Source of the DNA: Biomphalaria glabrata
Lineage: Eukaryota; Mollusca; Gastropoda; Planorbidae
Direction: 5' to 3'
Length of the DNA stretch: 64,000 nt
Assembly (NCBI RefSeq): GCF_947242115.1
Contig: NC_074716.1
Coordinates: forward strand, 866,001 to 930,000
The position numbers were made by a program, and so were the translations under genes. The notes beneath the pieces were generated by a model. The model was not told the origin of the DNA. It did not search any database and saw only the letters and a list, made by a program, of their open reading frames with translations. Shown here piece after piece: positions 51,832 through 62,424 of this stretch. The first letter of the stretch is position 1. Each line of letters starts with the position of its first letter.

Positions 51832-52130
51832 CTAAGAGAAAAAAAGAACAAAAACAATATTATAATTATGAAAAACATTTAGAAAAAAGTAAAGTAAAAA
51901 AATAATAATTCCGAAATCACAATATTTGTCTTTAAAATCTCAACAAATCTATAATATTCTTCTAAAAACCAATTGTCAGAGAAGTACTACACTGTTGCTA
52001 TTAATGACTGTGGTGTGTCAGTGGTGTGTACTTATATTATTCTGGCACCAAGTCTTTTTGTGTGCTGACTCCTAAAACACAATTTTGCTGCTGTATTGCT
52101 TTTAGTTATAGACCTTTGTTCTCACTATGA

Positions 52131-53120
52131 TGAATGTTGGTTTGATGGCTCTATAATGCTACCTTACAGTTCTGTTGGTTTTGTGGCTCTATAATGCTAT
52201 CAGTGATACAAATTGGAAATCACACTTACGGTGGCGCAGGAATTCACATATTTGGGAACAACAATAGCCAGCAACCTAGATTTAGACACAGAGCTGACAA
52301 AAAGAATAGGAAAGGCTTCTGCAGCTATGGCGAAACTCTCCAAGCATGTGTGGGAAAATACCAAATTGACCACGGTAACAAAAATCCTTGTCTACAATGC
52401 CTGCATTCTGAGCACACTTCTTTATGGCAGTGAGAGCTGGGCAACTTACATGCGTCAAGAACACAGATTAAATAGCTTCCACCTACGCCGCCTGTGACGC
52501 ATAATGTGCATCTTCTGGAGGGATCATGTCACCAACCAGGAAGTTTTGACACAGGCCAACATGCATAGCATCTATGCTCTCCTTCAACAGAGAAGACTAC
52601 GCTGGCTAGGTCATGTCACATGTATGTCAGATGGAAGAATTCCTAAAGACATGTTACACGCTGAGCTTGCAGAGGGAGCCAGACCCAAGGGCCACCCAAT
52701 ACTAACCTACAGAGATGTCTGCAAGCAAGACATGAGAGCCACGGGCATCGACCAAAGTGTGTAGGAGGAGATAGCCCAAGACCGGACAGCATGGAGACAG
52801 ATTGTACGTGCTGGTACAAACTTTGCAGAATGCTAAAGAAACAAAGCTGCACCAGTCAAGAGAAAGAAAAAGAAATCTGCCCTGTCAGCTAGCCCTAGGA
52901 CAGATGTATATACATGCAGGAACTGTGGCAAACTCTTCCGCTCTAGAATTGGCTTCATCAGTCACTCCAAGCCAGTGACTCATCTGGGCACATCCATTGT
53001 CTTCTGAGACAGAAAGAGCTATATATATAATGCTATCTTGCAGTACTGTTGGTTTTGTGGCTCTATAATGCTATCTTGCAGTACTGTTGGTTTTGTGGCT
53101 CTATAGTGCTATCTTGCAGT
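52131..53120 (+). repeat. 36-bp tandem repeats interrupted by a LINE fragment
   Basis: Units GTTGGTTTTGTGGCTCTATA plus ATGCTATCTTGCAGTACT occur at about 52131-52200 and again at 53025-53120, with the LINE fragment 52201-53005 between them. Confidence 0.75.
52201..53005 (+). pseudogene. LINE reverse transcriptase C-terminus with zinc finger
   Basis: Reads FTYLGTTIASNLDLDTELTK, SKHVWENTKLTTVTKILVYN, LNSFHLRRL, a stop, RIMCIFWRDHVTNQEVLTQA, LRWLGHVTCMSDGRIPKDML and finally VYTCRNCGKLFRSRIGFISH. The last segment is the C-terminal finger. The body is the connection domain of a LINE polymerase. A handful of stops. Nearly the same sequence as 5690-5985. The most complete copy of the finger-bearing family here. 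Confidence 0.85.
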
Positions 53121-53121
53121 A

Positions 53122-54325
53122 TCTTATCTTATATAATACAGATGTTACTTCAAAAAAGAAGATGATTACGTCCTACGCGTCATGCATTTAGTCATGCATA
53201 TTAACCAATGACTTAAATTCTGCCAAGTCACTGGTTTTCCTGGCTAGCTCAGGCAACCCATTCCATGCTCTAATAGCACTAGGGAAGAAGGAGTATTTGT
53301 ACAAATTTGTCCTAGCATATGGGACGAGGAATGTGCCTTTATCTTTGTGTCTTTCAGAGTATTTTATTAAATTTTGTTTTTGTATTTGAAGATTATGGTT
53401 CAGTGTTTTATGTATGATTGCTACTTTACTTTTGAGCCTTCTGTCCTGAAGGCTTTCTAAATTTAGTGATTTTACTAAAGGTGTTACTCTAGTCAAATGT
53501 GAATATTCGTTTGTTATGAATCTCACTGCTCTATTTTGTGTCTGTTCCAGTTTCTTAATGTTTTCTTGAGTTGAGGGGTCCCAAACGGAGGATGCATATT
53601 CTATTATTGGCCTAACCAAGGTTAAGTAACATTTTAGTTTTATGTTCTTATTTGATTTATAGAAATTTCTTTTAATAAATCCTAATGCTTTGTTTGATTT
53701 TTTTGTAGTTTCATCAATATGTGGATTCCATGATAGTTTTTCATTTATTATAACACCTAGGTATTTTGCGTTTTTAGTATGTGATACTGGTTTGCCATGA
53801 ATAAGATAAGTGGAATTAATTTGTTTTAGTTTTTTTGTTACTCTTAACAACTGACATTTTTCTGGGTGGAAAGACATGCTCCAATTTGATTCCCATTTCT
53901 GTAATTCATCTAATTCTCTTTGTAAAATATCTGTGTCTTGTGTTGTTTTTATTGTTCTATATATTATGCAATCGTCTGCAAATAATCTGACTTTTGTTCC
54001 TGAACTAATGCAATTTGGTAAATCATTTATGTAAATTAAAAATAGTAGTGGACCCAAGACTGTACCTTGAGGTACACCTGAGTTTACTGTTATCGGTGTT
54101 GATTTAGAGCCATTTATTATTACAGTTTGTTCTCTCCCTATCAGAAAGTCTTTAATCCACTGATGCAGTGGACCATTAATGCCGAAATATTTTAATTTTT
54201 TAAGCAAACTATGGTGGTGAACTTTGTCAAAAGCCTTAGAAAAATCTAGTAAGATAGCATCTATTTGTTCACTATTATTTGTTATTTTTATTATTTGTTC
54301 ACTATACTGTTGGCTTACCCTTGTT
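53122..54325 (-). mobile_element. Jockey/CR1-like LINE, 5'-truncated, well preserved
   Basis: Minus-strand element. The coding part runs to 53188, followed by a short 3' tail with a hairpin-forming segment (CTTCTTTTTTGAAG) and an AT-rich end. Truncated at about 54325 within the polymerase. At least nine shorter 3' fragments of this family occur in the window. Confidence 0.9.
53188..54318 (-). CDS. LINE reverse transcriptase, C-terminal half (open)
   Basis: An uninterrupted minus-strand frame of about 375 codons. Motif A is AILLDFSKAFDKVHH. Then GVPQGTVLGPLLFLIYINDL, the catalytic box as RLFADDCII, KYLGVIINEKLSWN, SVWDPSTQENIKKLEQTQNR and the end WNGLPELARKTSDLAEFKSL. FADD replaces the common YADD, as in many Jockey-superfamily members. 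The fingers region and endonuclease are missing through 5' truncation, so it cannot be autonomous. The lack of stops suggests a recent insertion. Confidence 0.88.
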   Translation of the reverse strand, partial: VSQQYSEQIIKITNNSEQIDAILLDFSKAFDKVHHHSLLKKLKYFGINGPLHQWIKDFLIGREQTVIINGSKSTPITVNSGVPQGTVLGPLLFLIYINDLPNCISSGTKVRLFADDCIIYRTIKTTQDTDILQRELDELQKWESNWSMSFHPEKCQLLRVTKKLKQINSTYLIHGKPVSHTKNAKYLGVIINEKLSWNPHIDETTKKSNKALGFIKRNFYKSNKNIKLKCYLTLVRPIIEYASSVWDPSTQENIKKLEQTQNRAVRFITNEYSHLTRVTPLVKSLNLESLQDRRLKSKVAIIHKTLNHNLQIQKQNLIKYSERHKDKGTFLVPYARTNLYKYSFFPSAIRAWNGLPELARKTSDLAEFKSLVNMHD

Positions 54326-54789
54326 TAATGTGAGTATGCAAACTGTTACTACAATCTTGCAGCAGTTTTGATGCCATAGTTTTGTACAATAGTATTGCCT
54401 TTTGCCTCTCTAAAGGGACTGAACTTTAGGCTTGTATTGGAACTAGAGGTGGCTCATGTTTGTTATTTTTATTATCATGTTACTATCTAAAAAAGGAATG
54501 TGAGTCTGTATCATCCTTACTACTTCTGTGAAAAATGCTGTGAAAGGTACACCCATTGTTTTAAGAGCATTTTATATAGTGATTCATTGTTAATACACTT
54601 TTACATATAGTGTGATACATTTGCATCACACATGAAAGTCACCACATGAAATAGTACAATGAATTTGCTATCACCTTGTCCATGATTCATTATGAAGCAT
54701 GAATGTGTACTAGAATTTCCGGGGTCTAAGAAAATAAGGTAAGGCTTAAAAATAAAAAGATCACTGTGAAAATTAGAACATTAGATTAA
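54326..54789. other. Intronic, no recognised feature
   Basis: AT-rich, nothing named. Confidence 0.5.
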
Positions 54790-54852
54790 ACATTGCACAT
54801 TTTATTTTTCTGGTTTACTACATAGATTTTGTAGATAAAAAGTAAAACATAC

Positions 54853-54912
54853 CATCAGCATTAGTTGAATAGGTTGGGTCAGTGGTCTCGTTAAGTCTGG
54901 TTGTGTTTGAGG
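54853..54912 (-). CDS. Membrane protein ectodomain exon, Ser/Thr-rich copy 3
   Basis: A 60-bp, phase 1-1 exon (acceptor TGTTCATAG, donor GTATGT) encoding SNTTRLNETTDPTYSTNADG. Two N-glycosylation sequons (NTT, NET) and a Ser/Thr-rich composition suggest an extended glycosylated stalk close to the membrane. The sequence is identical to copy 2. The other two frames are less likely: one has a stop, the other lacks the synonymous-change pattern seen between copies. Confidence 0.65.
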
Positions 54913-55070
54913 CTATGAACAAAGAAAGTGAATAATTGTGTTTTATTTTAAATCAAATATTATTTAATTAATTTTTTTTTATAAGTTTGCATCAATACAA
55001 AGTTGAAACATTATGGCTTTTATTTTTCTAGCTTACTACATAGACTTTGTAGATAAATAGTAAAACATAC

Positions 55071-55130
55071 CATCAGCATTAGTTGAATAGGTTGGGTCAG
55101 TGGTCTCGTTAAGTCTGGTTGTGTTTGAGG
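55071..55130 (-). CDS. Membrane protein ectodomain exon, Ser/Thr-rich copy 2
   Basis: A 60-bp, phase 1-1 exon, the same sequence as 54853-54912. Identical acceptor and donor contexts. The pair arose by a recent tandem duplication that included the surrounding intron. Confidence 0.65.
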
Positions 55131-55287
55131 CTATGAACAAAGAAATTGAATAATTGTGTGTTATTTTAAATGAAATATTAATTAATTATTTTTTTTTATA
55201 AGTTTGCATCATTACAAAGTTGAAACATTATGGCTTTCATTTTTCTAGCTTACTACAAAGACTTTGTAGATAAAAAGTAAAACATAC

Positions 55288-55347
55288 CATCAGCATTAGT
55301 TGAATAAATTGGATTTGTAGTCTTGATAAGTCTAGTAGTTTTTGAGG
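55288..55347 (-). CDS. Membrane protein ectodomain exon, Ser/Thr-rich copy 1
   Basis: A 60-bp, phase 1-1 exon (donor GTATGT) encoding SKTTRLIKTTNPIYSTNADG. It differs from copies 2 and 3 by several codons. Three Thr codons change only at the third base, which supports this reading frame. The N-glycosylation sequons of the other copies are absent. Confidence 0.62.
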
Positions 55348-55479
55348 CTATAAATAAAGAAATTGCATGTTTCTTAATCAATTTTTTTAACTATAAAAAA
55401 TGTATTCCAAAATAACACTATTGGTGCAAATATCTTTTCAATAGTTTGCTACTGTTTTTATAATTTAGAGAAAAAGAAT

Positions 55480-55690
55480 ATAAGGTTCCAGTTTGTTAAA
55501 GGTTCTAATGTTTCAAATGCTTTTTTGCTATTGCCAGCTTTCAAGCAACTATCGCTTATACTTCGCTGGTCAAAGATTAATTTTTCTTTTGTTGACTTCA
55601 TTTTCATGCATATTTCTTTGTTGGTTGAACTGCATTCTTCTGCCAGAAAGGGATTCACTTTTTTTGTGTTTTTAGTTCTCTACTTCCATT
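55480..55690 (-). pseudogene. Probable LINE linker fragment
   Basis: Minus frame MNPFLAEECSSTNKEICMKM, KSTKEKLIFDQRSISDSCLK and AGNSKKAFETLEPLTN. The style resembles the region between endonuclease and polymerase in LINEs (AGNSKKAFETL). Family not certain. Confidence 0.4.
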
Positions 55691-55839
55691 ACATAAATCA
55701 AGGATGTTTGTGTAACCCATGGCTTAAGTTTCCTTTGCTTTGTCCCTAGAATCTCAGAGGCTGACTTGTGCAATATTTTTCTGATAGTATCCATGAGTTA
55801 ATATCCTCATGTACGGTTTAAGGTTGAGAGTTCAAATTT

Positions 55840-55975
55840 ACTAATACTTGGTCTGGGTGGACTCAGAGGCGCCCCGAAGATCCAGAAATTAAAAATCAAA
55901 GTCTTCACCAGCATTTAAGCTACAGGACCTGCGGTTCAGAAGCCAAGCACTCTATCACTCAGCCGCCACACTTCC
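55840..55975 (-). mobile_element. SINE family B fragment (head half)
   Basis: Reverse orientation: GGCGGCTGAGTGATAGAGTG head, then TGCTGGTGAAGACTTTGATT and CTTCGGGGCGCCTCTGAGTC. Confidence 0.8.
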
Positions 55976-56579
55976 ATGGTCAAGCCAAGTCACCAATTCA
56001 AAAATCATAAAAAAAAGATGTTGGATTTCTTTTCTTTCTAAATTTCTTTGTGTGTTGATGCTGTAGACCAAGGTAATCCTTGTTTCTGTTTTAAAGGGCC
56101 AACCTGTGAATGTTTGTATGTGGCTTGGACAGGAGAAGATTCAGAGGTAGAGCAGAGAGGCAAGTTGGGGTTTTAGTGTGAGTTTGTTTTGGACGTTTTC
56201 AATGTTTGTAAATAATGTGATCAATGAGACTTGATACTTTACATGTATGCGTGTTGATCTGTACTATTTCAAGAGCATCACACACAAGTATTCAATTTTT
56301 TATTTCAGCTAAAAGTGAATTAAAGTATTTCCCTTGTTGTACTAATATATTAACAAATGTTTTTACTTTTCAATAAACAACAAGGGTGAAATTGGTATAA
56401 CTGTATATCTATTTTTAAGTGTAACTGTATTCTGAAGTCTATTTACTTTACCATAAATAAAAACTTATTGGTGTGATTAATATCTCAGCCAACCCATACC
56501 ATCATGTGTTGTTGTTTTAAACTTTTTATAAAAAGCCAGTCAAGGAATGTATTTTATAAAAAGCTAACTTATGTCTGTT
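55976..56579. other. Intronic, no recognised feature
   Basis: AT-rich with no coding signal. Confidence 0.5.
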
Positions 56580-57420
56580 TTAGAGAATACTTCCAGTTGG
56601 CCCCCTTCAGTTGTTGAGTGACTATGGTTCATCTCAAACCCTTTTTCATGTAGCTGTGGAGCCCTATTTTGGAGAGACATTCCCATCCACAAATATTGCA
56701 GGTTAAGGTGACTTTCAATTAGGTGGTAGAGGAGCTGGCCATTTTTCACATGGCATGCTTTTCTTCCAGAGCTGAGGCCCATGTTTTTTTGCTGTCCCTA
56801 GTGAAGGCTAAGGCTATGTCAATGGTCAGTATCAATGTTTGCTGATTTTAGGTCCCATTTTGTTACATCCATGTAAAGGAGGTGGGAGCGACCAGTTTTT
56901 AAACTCAAGTGGCCCACAGAGAATAATTTTCAGGATGCGATTGTCTTCCATCCGGCGAACATGTCCAAGCCAGCACAGGGTCTGAGGACTGTAAAGATAC
57001 TGGGAATACCTGTTCGTGCAAGAAGGATCTCTTTCTTTCCATGTGATTTTCAAGATTCTTCGTGGAGAGCACAAATGGAATGAGTTTAGTTTTTTCTTTT
57101 GCTTTGCGTAGGTGGTCCACGACTCACTGCTGTACAATAGCTTACTCAGAACGCATGCCTTGTAGACCTCCATTTTAGTCGCTGTAGTGAGCTTCTAGTT
57201 TTCCCAAACTCTTGACTTGAGTCTAGTGAATGTTGAGGTAGTCTTCTGTAACCATTTCTCCTCTTCTAGAGACAGGTCATCCTAAATTGTGGATTCAAGA
57301 TAGCAGAATTCATTTACAGCATCCAGTTTGTTATCGTCTATGAGGATGGAGGGTGATGTTGTAGCAGGTTGTCCCATAAAGTTTTTTTTCTTCGTGCTAA
57401 TTGTTAAGTCATACTCTTTA
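56580..57420 (-). pseudogene. Finger-bearing LINE, C-terminal part
   Basis: Minus strand: KEYDLTISTKKKNF, NKLDAVNEFCYLESTI, KLTTATKMEVYKACVLSKLL, KLNSFHLCSPRRILKITWKE, LCWLGHVRRMEDNRILK, and a decayed finger VTLTCNIWGWECLSKIGLHS. Several stops and frame changes. The same family as 62189-62350 by its 3' end. Confidence 0.8.
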
Positions 57421-57535
57421 CAGAGAATACTATATATATATGTATATAATCACACACACAAAATCTCAAGTAAATGTACAAAACTAAACTATATGAGTAA
57501 TAAGATATTCACATAAAGACTGTTCACAAAAATAC

Positions 57536-57689
57536 CTTGGTCCTCCACATTTAGTTTGTTTTCTTCATTCACCAGAGAATTCACAAAGTAACATCGCAAG
57601 AAAGGTAAGAGCTTTGAGAATGTGTCCAGGTCCAGACTTGTGTTAACTGTAATCACTTCCTTGGTCTTAACTGAAGGTCTTTCTTGATT
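57536..57689 (-). CDS. Membrane protein ectodomain exon 2
   Basis: A 154-bp exon (acceptor TTTCATTGCAG, donor GTATTT), phase 0 in and phase 1 out. It reads NQERPSVKTKEVITVNTSLD, LDTFSKLLPFLRCYFVNSLV and NEENKLNVEDQ. Alternating beta/helix character with one Cys and one sequon (NTS). Size and position before a glycosylated stalk recall a small juxtamembrane domain such as SEA, but I see no diagnostic motif and do not assign it. Phase 1 out matches the stalk exons. Confidence 0.65.
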
Positions 57690-57769
57690 CTGCAATGAAA
57701 ACTTTTTTTTTATAGATGTCTAATTAATACATTAATATGTGCATAAAATCATATTAATGTTTTCCTGGC

Positions 57770-57856
57770 TGAAGAATGAGAACTTATTGAATTCATCCTA
57801 GCAAATAGAATCAGAATTGTGCTTATCTCTTTGTCTTTCTTAGTGTTATATAAGTT

Positions 57857-57887
<31 letters not shown>

Positions 57888-58610
57888 TTTGAAGATTTTG
57901 GTTTAGTGTTTTATGTATAATTGCTACTTTAGTCTTCTATCCTGAAGGGTCTCTAAATTTAATGATTCTACTAATGGTGCTATTATGACTAAATGTGAAT
58001 ATTGATTTGTTATGAATCTCACTGCACTATTTTGTGTCTCTTCTTGTTTCTAAATGTTTTTTTCTTAAGTTGAGGGGTCCCAAACAGAGGATGCATATTC
58101 TTTTAACCCTAATCAAGGATAAATAACATTTGAGTTTGTCTTTATTGGATTTGTAAAAAAAAAAAAATTTTAATAAAAACTTATTGTTTTGTTTGATTTT
58201 TAAAAATTTCCTCAATATGGGGTTCCATGATAATTTTTCATTTATTATAACACCTAGGTATTTGGAGTTTTTAGTCCATGTAACTGATTTATCATGACGA
58301 TGATATTTGGTATTTATTTGTTTTAAATTTTTTATTACTCTTAATAACTGACATTTTTCTGGGTGGAAAGACATGCTCCAATTTGATTTCCATCTCTATA
58401 ATTCATCTGCAAATAATCTGACAAATGCAACTAATGCAAATTGGTAATTCATTTATGTAAATTATACTAAGACTGTTCCTTGATGTACACATGACTGTTA
58501 ATGTTGGTTTAGAGCCATTTTAATATTACAGGAAATCCTGAATCCATTGATGTAATGAACCAGTGATGTTTTATTTTAAAAGCTAGTTTCACTGATTTTG
58601 AGTTCCAACC
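57770..58610 (-). pseudogene. Jockey/CR1-like LINE, decayed copy
   Basis: Minus frame MSFHPEKCQLLRVIKNLKQI, NSKYLGVIINEKLSWN and LKCYLSLIRVK, clearly homologous to 53188-54207 but with stops, frame changes and a long T-run (57857-57887). Older than the 53.1-54.3 kb copy. Confidence 0.85.
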
Positions 58611-58969
58611 CATAGGGGATAGGATGAATAGAACTGTTTAGAGTAAATCAGATAAGTGGAGGTGGAAATAAAACCTCAACATAATAAAACACAAGAATTA
58701 AAGAGAAGCTGAATCTAAAAAGTAGATTGTGTTGACAGCAAGAGGAAAGTAGTGATTCTAATTGGCCACTAGTCAGTCAGTGGCAGTAACCAATAAAAAA
58801 AAAATAGTTCACAGTGAAATAGCAAAGAAAACCTATCTTATATGTCTATGAAGACACTTAAGATTAATTCTGCAAGAAAATTCTCAATGTTACAAAAAAT
58901 GACTTTTTTTCTTTACTATGTTGCTCTAAAGATGTTCAGGATGGGACTACATTAATTTCTGGTATTACA

Positions 58970-59370
58970 TCTCCCGAGTATGCTATTCTGCCTCAACGTG
59001 GTACCTGAGTGGAAACGATCATTTGAGGAAGTGATCAGGCTAAATGAATAGCAAAACAAACCTCCTGTGGGAGTGTTCAAGGGAATGCAAGAGCTTTCCC
59101 ATTACACTGAGTGGAGTAGAAAGAGAGCTCACATGTCCCTGTCAATAATCCATGCGCCGCTCCTCAAGGGAACGTTACACCAATGGCGAGTCCTGCACGG
59201 TTAGCTTGGCACAACAAAAGAAAGTGGCGGAGGTTTCCGGTGTACTCTGCCTTCGGCCAGATAAATTGGAAATAGCAATGCTTTACATAGGCATTGACTT
59301 GGATCTCTTCCAGACAGAATGGTTGTTCAAGCAGGCTTACAAGCCTAGAGCTTGAAGAGCCTTCAGCTAA
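58970..59370 (+). repeat. Unclassified repeat with 67-codon open frame
   Basis: The first 150 bases match 9280-9440. The rest has a plus-strand frame MRRSSRERYTNGESCTVSLA then EVSGVLCLRPDKLEIAMLYI. Family unknown, perhaps a LINE 3' region. Confidence 0.4.
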
Positions 59371-59464
59371 GCTCTTTTGACAATCAAACAGTATTACATG
59401 TACCTATAAAGATGTTATTCATTGACCAAAACCTAGGCTAAAATGTCAACCAAAGTGTACTCAC

Positions 59465-59599
59465 CATAATATTTTTCATACTTTCGCTCACTTTGGCTGC
59501 AACTAAATTTGGATTCAGTGATTTCAATCCTTGATTGTCTGTCAGGTCCAGTGAACATTGGAGAGATAGCTTACTTTTGGCATTTTCGCTAAGGGATAT
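59465..59599 (-). CDS. Membrane protein ectodomain exon 1
   Basis: A 135-bp, phase 0-0 exon (acceptor ATTTTTCAG, donor GTGAGT) encoding ISLSENAKSKLSLQCSLDLT, DNQGLKSLNPNLVAAKVSES and MKNIM. One Cys. With the next exon it forms about 96 residues of likely extracellular domain with two cysteines that could pair. Not recognised as a known family. It is the most upstream exon I can support well. Confidence 0.62.
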
Positions 59600-59616
59600 C
59601 TGAAAAATTAAAAAAT

Positions 59617-59705
59617 GTTATATACAGTTAGGATACATATTTAGTAGAATATACAGTTAGGATACATATTTAGTAGAATATACAGTTAGGATACATATTT
59701 AGAAG
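59617..59705 (+). repeat. 29-bp tandem repeat, three copies
   Basis: Unit TATACAGTTAGGATACATAT plus TTAGTAGAA, three times in the intron next to ectodomain exon 1. Confidence 0.85.
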
Positions 59706-60179
59706 AATAAAGAAATAATTTTGTGAATAGAAATCTCAAAACCAAAAGTGTAGCTAGAATGAAACTGAAGTTATAACAAACATAGGTTAGTCAGGAATAG
59801 TGTAGTGATACTTAAGAAACTTAATCTTGGAGACTTAATGACATATTCCCCTGGTAAATAAATATTTTAAAGTCTTATCTAGAATGCATAGTTGAGAACT
59901 TGCATGTGTGTTAAGCAGTCTTCATTTAAAGCACAATAAAACATGGTAAGAAACTAGTTGTTTGAAATAAAACTAAATAATGAAAGTAACGAGGAGTGAA
60001 ATAGTGATTCTATTCATCTGGGATTTATTTGTATGTAGATAAGTCTGAAAAATAATGTATTTAAAAAATTTTAAAATATCCAGCTTAGGGTCTAAAATTC
60101 TTGGTGACTAATATAAAAAAAAAAAATTTTACCATAGTTTATATACTACAATGTATCTTAGTCATCAATAGCACTAAGA
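59706..60179. other. Intronic, no recognised feature
   Basis: AT-rich. Confidence 0.5.
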
Positions 60180-60625
60180 TGAGTTTGCGCAGGAGGTCAT
60201 TTCCAGCTCTGGCTGGATAACTGGCCCTGTTTTACTCCAGCAAAGCATCATTGAAGGATAGTTGCCTAATTTAGGTATAGGATGGATTCCTTTACTGTCT
60301 AAAGCTACAGTGTGTAGTAGTATTATCAACACACACAACCTTGCATCACACCATTCTCTACAGAGAAATAAGCTGACAGGTCCCTATTAAAACTGATTTA
60401 ACCTTTCGACCCACATGCAGTAGCTTCAGAATAGCAATGAATCTTGAAGGGCATCCGAGCTGAGATAGAATTCACCACCAGCCATCGTGACTCACTATAT
60501 CTCACTGGTGAGATCGATAAAGTCGCCATACAAATCAGCTACCTGCATTTTTCCTGCATTTGATGCTAGAAAATATCATGTCAGATGTGTCTCTCCCAGC
60601 TCGAAATCCACACTGACTTGCAAAG
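60180..60625 (-). pseudogene. LINE reverse transcriptase fragment (central domain)
   Basis: Minus strand SQCGFRAGRDTSDMIFSSIK, then decayed LGCPSRFIAILKLLHVG and a GVMQGCV-like stretch. ESQCGFRxxRxTxDMIF is the polymerase motif of the finger-bearing LINE clade. Several stops and frame changes. Confidence 0.65.
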
Positions 60626-61796
60626 AGCCTATACATGCTTTTCTAAAAAGCATATATCATATATTTGAAAAGATATTTATAGTGCCAAATACCTCCAAAA
60701 GTATCATTATTTAATTAGTTTAAAAAAAAAAAGAATCTTTACAAAATTCATTTTTATACATCTAAAGGCAGACAAATGCTAAATTATATACACATTGTAT
60801 TGATTTATTATGATAAAAATTACTATAAGTATTGTACTAAAAGGAAAAAAAAAGTCCTATCTTAAAGGAAAAAAAGTACATTTAATTATTTTTTTTTAGC
60901 AAAATAGTTTATGTTAGTTTTAGAAACCAGTTACACAGAGACGCAGTACTTGTTACAATATACTGATAAATCACACTTCATTGAAATACACGAGACAGCA
61001 CAATTTTTTATTTTAACACACACACACTTAAGGAACACTCCTTGTAACCATGTATTTTGCAAAGTTTCAGCTGTCAGAAAATGTTGAATAGTGTTAGATA
61101 CTTGATACTAGATAAATGTTCTCAGATCCAAATAAAAAATTATGTTGGCTTGCAAACTTAAGATGTATTACAATGGTGCTGAATCTTGTTTGCTCTAGGG
61201 GCCACACGTGTGCAATATGTGTGTCACAGGTCACACAAAATTGTGGTGTTCAATGAATTAAGTCTTTTCTGCTTCATTCTGCATAGCGAGAATTTTTCAA
61301 GTGACCAGTTAAGACCTGTCACTCGCTGGATATGGGCCTATGGATCATAGTTTGAATATCACTGATACATTTGATTCCACACTGAATGATTCAAAACATT
61401 ACCATCAAGTCCCTAATATATTCAGTAGACAATTGTACAGGCCTGGTTGTTATTTAGCATTAAAAAAGTCTGGTTCTGTTTGTTTTTCTTAGATATAAAG
61501 TTTAAGACCACAACTGGAGGACAGGGAGGATGATGGCGGTCATTGCTCAAACTTGGCACCATCCTGACAACAGTCTTCATTAGTTTCTATTTCTTTTGAA
61601 AAAATGTATTATCCTTTTGCAGGAGCATATTGCTGATTTATCTTGGCTAAGGATTGACCTGAAGATATAAATTAAACTTTGAAAAAATAAAACACATTAC
61701 AACAAATTATACTTTAGATTTGAAATTACTTCACTTAATAAATAATTATTAAATGTAGAAATTCATTTAATCCAAACTCTTTACTATTTTTCTTAC
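60626..61796. other. Intronic or upstream, no recognised feature
   Basis: AT-rich simple sequence, A- and T-runs. I could not find the exon that should precede 59465-59599. Confidence 0.45.
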
Positions 61797-61865
61797 CTAA
61801 GTTAAAGCAGAAGTCTTTATTATCAAAGTTAGTCTCCTGTACACTATTTGACAGCTTATTGTTAT
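61797..61865 (-). CDS. Possible further 5' exon of the membrane protein
   Basis: A 69-bp minus-strand segment between acceptor-like ACTTACCTAG and donor GTAAGA, reading NNKLSNSVQETNFDNKDFCF then NL in phase 1-1. The phase does not fit exon 59465-59599 directly, so another exon would be needed between them. Weak evidence, listed because the splice sites are good. Confidence 0.25.
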   Translation of the reverse strand: MTISCQIVYRRLTLIIKTSALT

Positions 61866-62188
61866 CTAGGTAAGTTGGAAGAGTTACATTTTAGCTTTTA
61901 TTATTGAGCCATAAAACCCTGGCTTCAGATCTGAAAATTATAAATATAAATATTGATTAGATCAACAAATTATTTATTTTTTAATTTTCTAATTTCTAAC
62001 ACAAAAACAGTCATAAATCAGATCTAGATAATGCTGTAATGAAGGAAATCAACATTTAAAGCTAAAATGTAAAAACAGTGTACCGGTAACAAATCAGATC
62101 AATCAGTCTATGTGCAGACTAATATTGTAATGAAAGAAACCAGCAGTTAAAGCTCAATCAAAATATAATCAAAAATATTTATACCTCA

Positions 62189-62350
62189 TTGGCCTCCTTC
62201 AGTCGTAGAACGACTATGGTTCATCTCAGAGCACACTTCCTCATGTGGCTGTGGAGCCCTATTTTGGAGAGACACTCCCGTCCACAGATAGCGCAGGTTA
62301 AGGTGGCTTTTGTTTCGGTGGTAGAGGAGCTGGCCATTTTTCGGATTGTG
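62189..62350 (-). pseudogene. LINE 3' end: zinc finger and untranslated tail
   Basis: Minus frame KMASSSTTETKATLTCAICG then RECLSKIGLHSHMRKCALR stop: a C2H2-type finger. The tail after the stop, ACCATAGTCGTTCTACGAC, is the sequence amplified as the 23-bp minisatellite at 11655-12265. Confidence 0.8.
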
Positions 62351-62424
62351 CGTTTTTCTTCCTTATACAAGTAAGTAAGTAATAACATGTTTTCTAAATA
62401 CCTGAAATCTCAGAGTTAGAATAG

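Larger units (their letters stand above)
54790..55390 (-). repeat. Threefold tandem duplication of an exon with its introns
   Basis: Unit of about 215-220 bp, each with one 60-bp exon. The first two units (to about 55220) are almost identical, the third is more diverged. Confidence 0.85.
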
